Shown: one piece after another, positions 42,793-51,482 of the stretch
Position numbering within the stretch: position 1 is the first letter of the stretch
How the letters are laid out: every line of letters begins with the position of its first letter
Source of the DNA: Kappaphycus alvarezii
Lineage: Eukaryota; Rhodophyta; Florideophyceae; Gigartinales; Solieriaceae
Direction of reading: 5' to 3'
Assembly: GCA_002205965.3 (NCBI GenBank)
Contig: NADL03000051.1
Location: forward strand, 62,001 to 126,000
DNA length: 64,000 nucleotides
Notes under the pieces: generated by a model
The model's database searches: none
What the model saw: only the letters and a program-made list of their open reading frames with translations
What the model was told of the DNA's origin: nothing
Made by a program: the position numbers and the translations under genes

Positions 42793-42853
42793 TAATGGTG
42801 GTAAATCTTTATTGGTTGTACAATGTCGCATAGAAGCGTGCGGAGGGTATTAA
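42793..42853 (-). repeat. LINE tail D (3' end only)
   Basis: About 60 bp matching the extreme 3' end of the LINE A family (aatggtggtaaatcttta, ggttgtacaatgt, agaagcgtgcggag). It is an extremely 5'-truncated insertion or a leftover. Confidence 0.7.
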
Positions 42854-42859
42854 TAATGG

Positions 42860-43460
42860 AAAAAATTGTTAATTGGATAATTATAATAAATGGAAAAGAA
42901 TGTACTCTGTATGTACCGTACCGAGAGCAATCATGTACAGTACGTAACCGTGCAGGAAAGAACTTTTTGATGACATAATTCACTGAATATCCAGAGTGTC
43001 TGGCAGACTCCTTCGTGTGGACTTGTACAGTATGGTACTCTTGTCACGAGAAACCAGCAACTCTTTGCTAATAATTGATCGCTTCCTGTAGACACACGAG
43101 ACTCGTTACATTTGTCCAAGAATAAGTGTACAGTATATAGAATAAGTGTACAGTATAGTACAGTAGTGTGCAATATTGGTTTTCTACGCGTTTACTGTAC
43201 AGTCCAGGCGTTATTCCAGTTCAGCTTTACCACTACACGGTATCTGCGCTCCGGTACAAATTTACTGGGTACCAACCCACACATCTACCACGGTATATTT
43301 TTAAAGTAAATTAACTCCTCATTTTCCCTATCAAAGATCTACAGCACGTATTATGCAAAATAAGAAGTCATTGAAACCCCGACTTATGTAACATAACACA
43401 AATCTAAAATAGTCAGGTTTCATTAGGGTGAGTAACTTTTGCATTTTGTATTAACATTTT
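42860..43460. other. AT-rich spacer with short duplications
   Basis: Contains an adjacent duplication agaataagtgtacagtata (43121-43140 region). No gene seen. Confidence 0.4.
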
Positions 43461-43474
43461 TATTAACGCCGCGC

Positions 43475-43801
43475 ATGTGGACCGCAAGGCGAAACTTGGC
43501 TGTTGATGGAGCCGAGTCCTCACTCCTCCTTTCGGGAGGCCACTACGAGTCGCGACAACTCCTGTGTGTTTGTCCATTACCTTGGACGCCGGACGTCATC
43601 TCGGACGATGAATCCAGCGGGTCAAATGCCAGACACACAAACTTCCATCCTAGTCCCGATCATCATGGCAAAGTTTCGCTAGGAATTGTTACCACTTTGC
43701 TGGCATGTCTTTCTGCCACGATAATTGTGCTTAAAGTTTATTTCTTCTGCTTGAGCTTGAAAAGCTTTGCTGTGATTGCTGCCTCACTCGCGAATCCATA
43801 A
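43475..43801 (+). CDS. Putative small membrane protein (or remnant)
   Basis: 109 codons from ATG at 43475, where GC content rises. It has a polar N-terminal half and a long hydrophobic stretch LGIVTTLLACLSATIIVLKVYFFC (about residues 70-95). The end FAVIAASLANP-stop is mirrored by ITAITANP-stop at the homologous place upstream of copy 1. Conservation of the stop suggests it was a real C-terminus. Unknown family; it may be the 3' exon of a larger gene. Confidence 0.4.
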   Translation: MWTARRNLAVDGAESSLLLSGGHYESRQLLCVCPLPWTPDVISDDESSGSNARHTNFHPSPDHHGKVSLGIVTTLLACLSATIIVLKVYFFCLSLKSFAVIAASLANP

Positions 43802-44110
43802 CAACGGTCTATGCCCATCTGCAAACTGGACAAACACAGTGGTTCATATGCGTTCGAAGAACGGAGGGGCATTCCGATTGCCATTGAAGGCACCTATGTA
43901 CTATAGCATGTTGGATATTGTACCAAAGGCGCATGGGATGCACAACATTTGAATCCAATGGAACCAGCCACATAATGGTTCCACCAAACAAGCAGAAGAT
44001 GTATAGCAACGCTTCAAATGTAAAAGATAGGTCTATCCTCCCCCTTTCTGATATTGCACATCCATCGCTTTGGCCAACTAGATCAGTCTTGGATGTACTA
44101 TAACTGTACG
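43802..44110 (+). pseudogene. Unrecognised coding remnant upstream of copy 2
   Basis: Counterpart of 17890-18262 (GYCTKGAWDA, WFHQTSR). In-frame stops interrupt it. It lies about 450-750 bp upstream of the secreted-protein ATG, as in copy 1. Confidence 0.5.
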
Positions 44111-44426
44111 GCCTTCGTTACGCAACGCTTTTCCATACTCCCGCGGTTCTCAGCGCTCTGAACACTCATAGTAAACACTCACAGATTCCTTCTTTTACGA
44201 ACTGGTCTCTTGCTGCTTCCTTGCTGTTTAATTCTGGTAATTTACAAAAATGTCAAACAAAATGGATCTGCGTCACGAAATGATCCAACAATGCTGCAGT
44301 CGATATTGATTTTCGGCGACACCAACAGCATGATGACGTGCTATTCTGTAGGGGGCTCCTGATCTGGGAATGCAAAGACACGTCTGCTCGCCAAATAACA
44401 GATTTCGAACCGTGACACTCCCGATG

Positions 44427-44443
44427 AGAGCATTTAAAGGAGT
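44427..44443 (+). promoter_or_regulatory. TATA-like element of secreted-protein gene, copy 2
   Basis: GAGAGCATTTAAAGGAG, about 117 bp before the ATG. Conserved with 17664-17680 although surrounding sequence has diverged. Confidence 0.55.
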
Positions 44444-44554
44444 CATGAATTCGGAGAGAGGCCAATGTCTTTAGTTTTTCATTCCACCAGGGCAAGCGGC
44501 CAGCAATAAATCAGCTTCTCAAACAACCAAACACTCACCATTTCTAACCCCACA

Positions 44555-45361
44555 ATGAGTTCCCTCAACACTATCCTACTTGCCGCCTTCCTGGTGACAT
44601 CCTGCTTTGCCGCTCAAATTCCCTCCGGACGAAGGATTGATGTCATTCCTTGCCAGGAGGATAGCCTTGGTATTCCATGCATGCCGAGACAACCGCGGAA
44701 GCTGGTCAGGGTTGAGCAGGAATCAATCGCTGTTCCCCTCGAACGTCAATCGGAAGATGTCAATTTTGCTGTTAACAGAAGCTCCTCTGGATTCTCAAGG
44801 GTCACTGGAGTAGGTGTGAGAGTGCAGCGTGGCGTCTCTGCATCTCTCACTTACAATATCACCGTCAACGCAATAACATCAGAGGAGATCTCTTCTCTAA
44901 CTGAATCAATTACTACAAGCCTGAACGAGACCGAGTTGGAGATTCTCGACACTTTGCTTGCAGAGTACAACAATGGGCTCTCTGTACCCTTCTTGCAGCT
45001 GCTCGGTATCAACCTTGGCGGTATCACGAATGCTCAGAGCCAGCTTACCGCATCTATGTTTATTGAAAGATATAATGAGCTTTCCGAATCGGTTGAGATG
45101 CTCCTTGAGAGCACGGAAGAAGCGTCAGTTGCTGTCGCTGGTAGTTTGACGGCTACAGGGGTATCGATGGTTCCTGTTGAGGGGTTTGTTTTCATCCGAA
45201 CTGCCAGAATGTTCTTCAATGATGGAAGCTCAAGGTTGGTTGTGACCTCTGATCCCGCAGAAACGGAGGCTGCCACCCTTGAGGGTGACGTGCTCCCCTC
45301 CGAAAACAGGAACCTTTTCACGGGTAATCCCGGTGATATTCCTCTTACTATTTTTGGCTAA
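44555..45361 (+). CDS. Small secreted protein of unknown function, copy 2
   Basis: 268 residues, ATG at 44555, TAA at 45359-45361. The signal peptide MSSLNTILLAAFLVTSCFA is identical to copy 1. Differences from the 16740-17546 product are Q/K and R/K and V/I near the mature N-terminus, D/S and A/T around residue 130-135, and E/Q and N/S near the C-terminus. The 5' leader (caaccaaacactcacca) and the first bases after the stop (TAATAGAAC) are also shared, then similarity falls away. Intronless. The lack of disruptions in either copy argues that both are under purifying selection or homogenised by conversion. Function unknown. Confidence 0.88.
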   Translation: MSSLNTILLAAFLVTSCFAAQIPSGRRIDVIPCQEDSLGIPCMPRQPRKLVRVEQESIAVPLERQSEDVNFAVNRSSSGFSRVTGVGVRVQRGVSASLTYNITVNAITSEEISSLTESITTSLNETELEILDTLLAEYNNGLSVPFLQLLGINLGGITNAQSQLTASMFIERYNELSESVEMLLESTEEASVAVAGSLTATGVSMVPVEGFVFIRTARMFFNDGSSRLVVTSDPAETEAATLEGDVLPSENRNLFTGNPGDIPLTIFG

Positions 45362-45365
45362 TAGA

Positions 45366-45386
45366 ACATCTACAATCAAGATGTTT
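45366..45386 (+). terminator. Possible 3' hairpin after secreted gene copy 2
   Basis: atctacaatcaagatgtttgtagag contains the arms CTACAA and TTGTAG, 8 bp apart, directly after the stop codon. It is absent from copy 1. It is weak evidence of an RNA 3' end signal. Confidence 0.2.
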
Positions 45387-45510
45387 GTAGAGCTACACCT
45401 TACCCATTAAGATGAAGACTTCTAGACGAACACATTACAGCACCAATAGCCCTGAGAATTTAATTGGCTTACAAAACGTAGTAATAAGTAAATTTTTCTT
45501 GACTGCACGA

Positions 45511-45569
45511 GTGCGATTACTGGAGATGCATCCTTGAATATGAACTGTGCCACCTTCAAGTAATCGCAC
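45511..45569. repeat. 11-bp inverted repeat, 37-nt spacer
   Basis: GTGCGATTACT (45511-45521) and AGTAATCGCAC (45559-45569) are perfect reverse complements, between the secreted gene and the LINE tail. Confidence 0.75.
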
Positions 45570-45609
45570 CGAAAAGTGATCAGTGGGATATTTTCTGTAC
45601 CTAAGGTTT

Positions 45610-45890
45610 CAAATCAATGGTGGTAAATCTTTATGGGTTATACAATGTTGCACAGAAGCGTGCGGAGGTATTCAGAAATTATCTACGGATGCGGGCGGCG
45701 GGTGGAAATCTGTCGCGCCTGCATTACTTGGAGACTAAACGTAAAACGGGTAACGAAGTCTCGGAGCTCCTGTTGAGGGGAATAATCGTGACGGGAAGCA
45801 GCGAAAGAAGCAAGGCGGTGGAAAAAATCCTCGCCGTCGTCGCCCAAGGCGCCATAGATATCAATCCCGACGGGGGAGAGGAAAAGATCG
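45610..45890 (-). mobile_element. LINE tail C, strongly 5'-truncated
   Basis: Minus strand: SPVGIDIYGALGDDGEDFFHRLASFAASR ends at QELRDFVTRFTFSLQ-stop (about 45735), matching the LINE A C-terminus. The 3' UTR follows (cgcgacagatttccacccgcc ... accaccatt) to about 45610. It begins in the last ~50 codons of the ORF, where it abuts acidic ORF copy 3. Confidence 0.8.
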
Positions 45891-45894
45891 TAGA

Positions 45895-46218
45895 CTACTG
45901 CCAAAGCATCTAGGGCACGGCTTTCTCTCAATGCCCAGATCTTGATGGCCAATGGGCCGACTGACTACGAAGATTATTGTATAAGGATGGATCGGGAACT
46001 CGATTGGGAGTGGGTACCCCGTCACTGCATTGGGGAGGCGGAGGAGGCTGAGGAGGATGTGGACGGATCGGAAGGCGATAAGAGTAGGGTGGACTCATGG
46101 GAGCCACTGATGTAAAACTGCAGGGTAGCTGATGCGGAGGATAGAGGGGGGTGAGAAAGCAATTTTTATTTCGGAATTCTCTACTGGGACTGAGGCGGAT
46201 GTTGAAGTTCGTGACGAG
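45895..46218 (+). pseudogene. Acidic LTR-associated ORF, copy 3, 5' half
   Basis: KASRARLSLNAQILMANGPTDYEDY ... MDRELDWEWV, then an EEAEEAEEDVDG acidic tract and DSWEPLM-stop, corresponding to copy 2. A later frame (46153-46218) runs exactly to the Copia-2 insertion site and continues in the same frame at 50905. Confidence 0.7.
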
Positions 46219-46514
46219 TTTTAGGGTTCAGGGAATCTTAGTGTCTTTAAACACTCTTAAACACAGCGACGCTGTTAGTCGCTACTGTATATTCTAGGTA
46301 AAGCGATGACCTTTAACAAGTTCCTTTTCTTTACTTCAACTTATTCTTCACTCAACTGCCGTAGCAACAAAAACTAGCTTATATGCTCAACAGATCTTTT
46401 GATCCAACACAGCAAATACTGAAAACAACTCGGCCACGTAACTAATCTTGGTCCTGCGCAAACGCATCCAAAGAGCTAATCTGAAATTGTTACGCATGTA
46501 TATGTCTCCTAACA
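46219..46514 (-). repeat. Copia-2 3' LTR
   Basis: 296 bp. The plus-strand start is mutated from TG to TT. It ends CTAACA. Aligns with 50605-50899 throughout. Confidence 0.9.
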
Positions 46515-46526
46515 TACCCCCTCAGG
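46515..46526 (-). promoter_or_regulatory. Copia-2 polypurine tract
   Basis: CCTGAGGGGGTA on the minus strand, directly before the 3' LTR. Confidence 0.75.
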
Positions 46527-46605
46527 TTAGTCTTGTTCCAGTTTCATTCCCATTGATGAAGCACATTGCTCCAACTTCGTTCTCCCTATTGGCTTAGTAA
46601 TGCAT

Positions 46606-47553
46606 TCAGCAACCATTGATTTCGTGGGGATGTAGTCTATCTTGATCATTCCTTTGCTCACATAATCCCTCGTAAGGTAATATGATACTTCTCTCAGTGG
46701 TTGACGCTTCTTTGGCTATCTTGATAGCCATTTTGTTATCCGCATAAATATCCACTGTAGACTGCATGTTTCCAAAGAATTTAAGGATTTTTATCATCCA
46801 CAGTGCTTCCCGTGTAGCTACTGCTTGTCCGATGTACCCTGATTCTGTGGTTGACGAAGCTACAACACTTTGTAGCTTTGACTTCCATGAAATTGCTCCA
46901 TCTGCGTGGCAAATTACATATCCACTTGTGGACATTCTTGTAACATCACCTGCCCAGTCTGAATCCGTATATCCAATTATACCTCTTTTGTCTTTTCCAG
47001 AATAAACGATTTGATGGGTAATCGTCTGTTTCAAATAACGAATGATTCGTTTCACAGCGATCCAATGATCCAAGCTTGGATCGCTATAATGCCTTGATAG
47101 ACATCCAGCGATAAACATTATGTCTGGACTGGTAGTTACTGCTAAGTACATCAGACTTTCAACCAGCTCTCTATATGGCTGATTTGTAATCATATCATCA
47201 TTTTTTCTCTTTGATACCGTAATACTTGGTGCTATGAAAGTCTTTGCCCCTTTTGCATCTGACATGCCAAACCTGTGTAGTATCTTTCTTATATATCTTC
47301 TTTGGTCTATACTTGCGATCCCTTTTCCTCTTCCTCTTTGTATGCCTACTCCAAGGAAATAGCTTGCTGCCTTGAGATCTCTAATCTCAAAGCGTTTCCT
47401 GAACATTTCCTCGACTACTTGGGAAATGTCCTCAGTTTTAGCGGCTATTAATATATCGTCGACATAAAATACAGCATACACAACTGATCCATCGATCAAT
47501 TGTCTGTATAAACACGGATCCGCATCGAACTGCGTAAATCCAATTTCTTTCAT
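46606..47553 (-). CDS. Copia-2 RT C-terminal part and RNase H
   Basis: 315 codons, open. DPCLYRQLIDGSVVYAVFYVDDILIA contains the YVDD box. YFLGVGIQRG, LMYLAVTTSPDI, then RNase H with GYTDSDWAGD and ADNKMAIKIAKE. The SSxEAEY box is altered to STTESGY. The C-terminus is shifted relative to the usual end, so the segment is not expected to be active alone. Confidence 0.85.
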   Translation of the reverse strand: MKEIGFTQFDADPCLYRQLIDGSVVYAVFYVDDILIAAKTEDISQVVEEMFRKRFEIRDLKAASYFLGVGIQRGRGKGIASIDQRRYIRKILHRFGMSDAKGAKTFIAPSITVSKRKNDDMITNQPYRELVESLMYLAVTTSPDIMFIAGCLSRHYSDPSLDHWIAVKRIIRYLKQTITHQIVYSGKDKRGIIGYTDSDWAGDVTRMSTSGYVICHADGAISWKSKLQSVVASSTTESGYIGQAVATREALWMIKILKFFGNMQSTVDIYADNKMAIKIAKEASTTERSIILPYEGLCEQRNDQDRLHPHEINGC

Positions 47554-47720
47554 AAACTTGGCGAAATTTATAGCCTAAGCCATTGAGGCTTGCCTTAATC
47601 TATAAATCGTCTTCTTAAGTCTCCACCCTTTTTTCTTCCATGAAATTTACTTAAATTCCTTTTGTAACTTTCTTGCTACCTGAGGCGGCTCCAGGTATAG
47701 CTCCTCATCTAGGTCTCCAT

Positions 47721-48130
47721 TTAAAAACCCCGTCTTGGCGTCGATTTGTTCAAGTTCATATTCTTTATAGCAGTGTACCCCAACAGGTATCTTACCGTTG
47801 AGAACTTCGTAACTGGAGCAAATACTTCATAAAAATCCACTCTTTGGACCTGCGTAAATCTCCGAGCAACAAGTGGGGCCTTATGTCGCACGATATTTCC
47901 GTTGGCATCTCTCTTAATGCCAAAGATCCATTCAGGTCTTATCATTTTTTTCCCCTTTGGGATGTAATTACTTCATAAAAATCATGGTCCGTAATCGATT
48001 CTAGCTCTTTCCGTATGGCACCCGTCCACTCCTTACACTGTGGACTGTTCTCTATCTCCTGAATGTCTGTCTGTACTCCGTCATCAGTCGAGTTATTTTT
48101 TGTCTCCTGTGCTGTCAGGAATGCCATCAT
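47721..48130 (-). pseudogene. Copia-2 RT N-terminal part
   Basis: EWTGAIRKELESITDHDFYEV (48000-48060) then KAPLVARRFTQVQRVDFYEVFAPV (about 47800-47880). The frame is broken between the two segments at 47942. Confidence 0.8.
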
Positions 48131-48570
48131 ACTGTCATATGTCAGTCTGTTCTTGTGGTTTCACCACTCGCTTTGATTTCTCTGGTATATGAGCAAGCAG
48201 ATCTGGGTTATCCATTATTATTTCTTGTATTTCAGTGTCAGAGTAGCTTTGTTCATCATCCGTAGATGTTTTTTCAATTTCCTATCCATGAAAATTCTCG
48301 GTATTTCTATTCTAGGTGCTTATTACTCTGCTCTTTGGACTTTTTTTGGTCCCTGTCTCTTCCATAAATGTCAATTCACGAGAAACTATCACCTTCTTCA
48401 TTTCAGGAACATATATCCTGCAAGTGTCGCTACCACTGTAGCCGAAGTGAATTCCCTCCCATGTTCGAGATTCGAAATTGCCTTATACGTTCCTCTTAGG
48501 CTTCTTTAGATGAACCTTGCATCCGAAATTCCTCAGATTTGGAAGGTCTGGTTTTTCAAATTGTATTATT

Positions 48571-49320
48571 CTATAGGGTTTTCCTTCCAAAGGAGTCATT
48601 TGATGACTTAGTCAGCGATCTGTTACTTACATAGTTCATCGTCTCTATGGCCTCAGCCCATAGTATTTCATGGTTATCCATATTATTAATCGCTTTCAGT
48701 TCCGATAAAATGCTCCTTGCGCCATCAATGACGGTTTGGTTCAATCTCTCTGCCCTTCCGCTCGATTCAGGCGAATACGGCGGGGTAACTTGATGTGTGA
48801 TACCATGTATCATCAATATTCGATCCACTTCTTTCGACATAACTTAACTACCCCTTTCATTACGCAGGTGCTTAATATTTCTCTTTGATAACTTTTTGGT
48901 GAGATTTATCAACTGTTCCAGCGATTCTAGAACCTCCTACCGGTTCTTCAAGAACTTAATCTATGACACACCGCTTACGTCATCTAAAAACGTAAGAATG
49001 TATCTTGACCGTCCGAGTGATGGGATCCTTGTTGACCCCATTGGATTTGAGTGAATGCGCTCCAACATTTCCGTTCCCTTTTTCACTCTAGGTGGATGAG
49101 AAGCAGCTGTCTGCTTCCCTTTGCAACATGCCGGACAAATATTTGAGTTTTCACTCCCAGTGCCGACCTTATCTAGGTCCTTGGCAGCTCCTAAACGGAC
49201 CATGTCCTTTCGAACTTCTGTATTGATATGACACATAAGCCTATGCATAATATTGAAATCAGTACTCTTTGCGGTCGTAGTCATTGCCCCCTTTTCATGG
49301 CTTGCTTTCACTGCATTCAT
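48571..49320 (-). pseudogene. Copia-2 pre-integrase and integrase
   Basis: FNIMHRLMCHIN, then CPACCKGKQTAASHP (zinc region), SRYILTFLDDVS (first Asp region), a break at about 48850-48950, then TPPYSPESSGRAERLNQT (catalytic Glu region). Confidence 0.8.
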
Positions 49321-49329
49321 GCCGACTAG

Positions 49330-49704
49330 CTAACAGATTACATGCTTCTGTGAGTTCTCGTTCATTGTATTCTCTCCATTCTTTATGGCCACCATCTTAT
49401 TCGCATTCGCGGGGTAATATATATCTACACCAGCCCTTTGTGCTGGTCTCTGAGAAATCAGGCTCGTCCTGATGTGTAGCGCGTACGCAACTCTTTTCAA
49501 ATTAATGGTCTTACATACGCCATCAATATCTTGTCTCAGAGTAACTGAATCATAGCCTCCTATGTTCATATTCATACCTTTTGCGGCAGTGCTAACTACA
49601 TCATTATCCTGACTGGATGGTACAAACTCAGTAAAAACATCTCGGGGATTTGTCATGTGCTGCGTTGCACAGCAGTCTATAAACCAGCTTTCATCTAGAT
49701 TCAT
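49330..49704 (-). pseudogene. Copia-2 protease region
   Basis: SWFIDCCATQHMTN corresponds to the DSGAS(x)HM protease box. The catalytic D is present, but the canonical DSG is now DCC. Followed by the NLKRVAYALHIRTSLIS segment. Confidence 0.75.
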
Positions 49705-49916
49705 TGTCCCCGTAGTAAAAGCAACGCACGCAGATTAATTTCCATTTTCCTTCATCACGCCATGCTTCGCCTTATTCATTAACATTTTTTATGTTCTCCC
49801 TGATTTCCTCCGACTGTCTAAGATTCGATTTATAGTTTCACGACTGGGGATTATAGAAGCATTTGGATAACGAATGACCCTTTCTGGTATATCTGTAGCA
49901 CTTGTCTGCGAATGTA

Positions 49917-50600
49917 TTATTTATCCGTCCTGGAGAATTTCGCCTTCCCATCATTAAGGCCGAACTTCTCTCTTTTTATGTTACGTTCATCAGAAGATCT
50001 TAGTTCTTCTTCTCTTATCCCTAGTCTCGAGATTATTTCTTCAAACGACAAATTGGGTGTGTTCTGCAACAATGTCCTTATCACATCATACTCTGGTCCA
50101 GGACCTTGATACAGTTCAAATATCCTATCAGCATTTTCAAGCTGATAGTTACTCATTGCCAGATTATTTTCTATATCATAAATCTCTCCTACAAACGAAC
50201 TCACCGTCTGATTAATCTTTATCTTCAGCTTAAATAGTTTGATTCTTAATGAATACTGACCCGCAGATGATCTACTCTTCTGCATCCTCTACAAGTATTC
50301 CCAAACCTCTCCGGGCTCGGTCTTCCTTGCCAATGATGGCAGGAACTTTGCGTCCAGATTCAACAGTATCTCAGCCAAGCACTGCTGCTTGAGCTAATAC
50401 TCTTTCTTATTCTTCTAGACGGTCTCTGTGGAGTCCTTCGGTAGAATGTCCGTACCGATATCGTCCCTTCTGTCTAAGAACCTCCAAAGATCTCGAGCTT
50501 CTAGAACACGCTTCAACTGTAATGCCCACTGTCCGTAATTCTTGTCAGTGAGCATCTCTATAGTGTACCTTATGTTATTCATAACGTTTTCTGGGCCCAT
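49917..50600 (-). pseudogene. Copia-2 gag
   Basis: N-terminal 61 codons (50600-50415) read MLTDKNYGQWALQLKRVLEARDLW, a copia gag start. A break is followed by 50285-49917 with VSSFVGEIYDIENNLA and FEEIISRLGIREEEL. A zinc knuckle is not visible. Confidence 0.8.
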
Positions 50601-50604
50601 AAAC
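50591..50604 (-). promoter_or_regulatory. Copia-2 primer-binding site containing the gag start
   Basis: GTTTATGGGCCCAG follows the 5' LTR on the minus strand, 13/14 identical to the Copia-1 site and complementary to the initiator tRNA-Met anticodon arm. The ATG at 50600 is the first codon of the gag frame (MGPENVMNN). Confidence 0.8.
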
Positions 50605-50899
50605 TGTTAGGGTTCAGGGAATCTTAGTGTCTTTAAACACTCTTAAACACCGCGACGCTGTAGTGGCTACTGTAGATTCTAGGTAAAAAGATGACCTTTA
50701 ACAAGTTTATTTTCTTTTCTTCAACTTATTCTTCACTCAACTGCCGTAGCAACAAAAACTAGCTTATATGCTCAACAGATCTTTTGATCCAGCACAGCAA
50801 ATTCTGAAAATAACCCGGCCACGTAACTAATCTTGGTCCTGCGCAAACGCATCCAAAGAGCTAATCCGAAATTCTTACATATGTATGTGTCTCCTATCA
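50605..50899 (-). repeat. Copia-2 5' LTR
   Basis: 295 bp, TGTTAG to CTATCA on the plus strand. TATA-like CATATAAGCT on the minus strand at 50761-50770. Confidence 0.9.
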
Positions 50900-50904
50900 A
50901 CGGG

Positions 50905-51006
50905 AAGTTAGAGGAGCTTGATTTTTCAGAGAAGGCTTTCTATCATTCTGGACCATTCGATGGAATTATTCTGGACTGCATTGGGAGTATGGATATTTTG
51001 CACTAA
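50905..51006 (+). pseudogene. Acidic LTR-associated ORF, copy 3, 3' half
   Basis: KLEELDFSEKAF ... PFDGIILDCIGSMDIL-H-stop. It matches the C-terminal motif PFADIC.DC.GxMDIL of copies 1 and 2, but ends before ELFGSDLE. Confidence 0.65.
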
Positions 51007-51064
51007 TGTTTTTGCTCTTATCTCTAAAATTAATATTGAAAGGAGTAAATGTTGCTATATATTC

Positions 51065-51482
51065 CGATAGTATCTACTTTTAGTCTTCCTTGTCCACAAG
51101 ATTCCTTTTCATGTATTTGATGGTATTTAATATTTTTTTTGCGCAAATTTAGGGCCAGTCAAATGGACTATATAAGCTGAGCTAACTGCTTCAATTAGAA
51201 GATTGCAAGCAAGTTGTGAGACAACTTCAAGTGCAGACCCAAGTCAGCTTAGAAGTTGAAAGTCAACTTTCGCCATAAGAAAAATTTCTTCAGCACTATT
51301 CCCAGAGCAATAATGGTACAGGCTGCTTCTTCTATATTCCATTGTAGTCCCTTGGTCCCCTGGCCGTGTTTTGCTCCTCTAATTTCTAAAAATATATTTT
51401 TGTTGCACGTTTGTCGCTTGCAGCGCCTCTTTCTTTGAATAATTGGCTCAGAGAATATCATAACCTGAATATTTATCCATAA
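51065..51482 (+). repeat. LTR of the acidic-ORF element, copy 3
   Basis: About 418 bp. It starts CGATAG (mutated TGATAG) about 60 bp after the acidic ORF. TATA box CTATATAAGCTGAGCTAACTGC at 51168-51189. Downstream parts align with copies 1 and 2 (gacaacttcaag, ttccattgtagtccct, ttgtcgcttgcagcgcctc). Confidence 0.7.

Larger units (their letters stand above)
46219..50899 (-). mobile_element. Copia-2, complete but decayed LTR retrotransposon
   Basis: 4681 bp in minus orientation. 296- and 295-bp LTRs (TGTTAG...CTAACA type) with PBS and polypurine tract. Flanks are acgag (46214-46218) and acggg (50900-50904), a 5-bp target duplication with one later change. gag, protease, integrase, RT and RNase H are all recognisable in copia order. 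LTR divergence is higher than in Copia-1 and pol is broken in many places. Inserted into the acidic ORF of element copy 3. Confidence 0.92.

Noticed and set aside
45034..45321. Minus-strand 95-residue frame inside secreted gene copy 2
   Set aside because: Antisense shadow; the same frame appears opposite copy 1 at 16825-17067.
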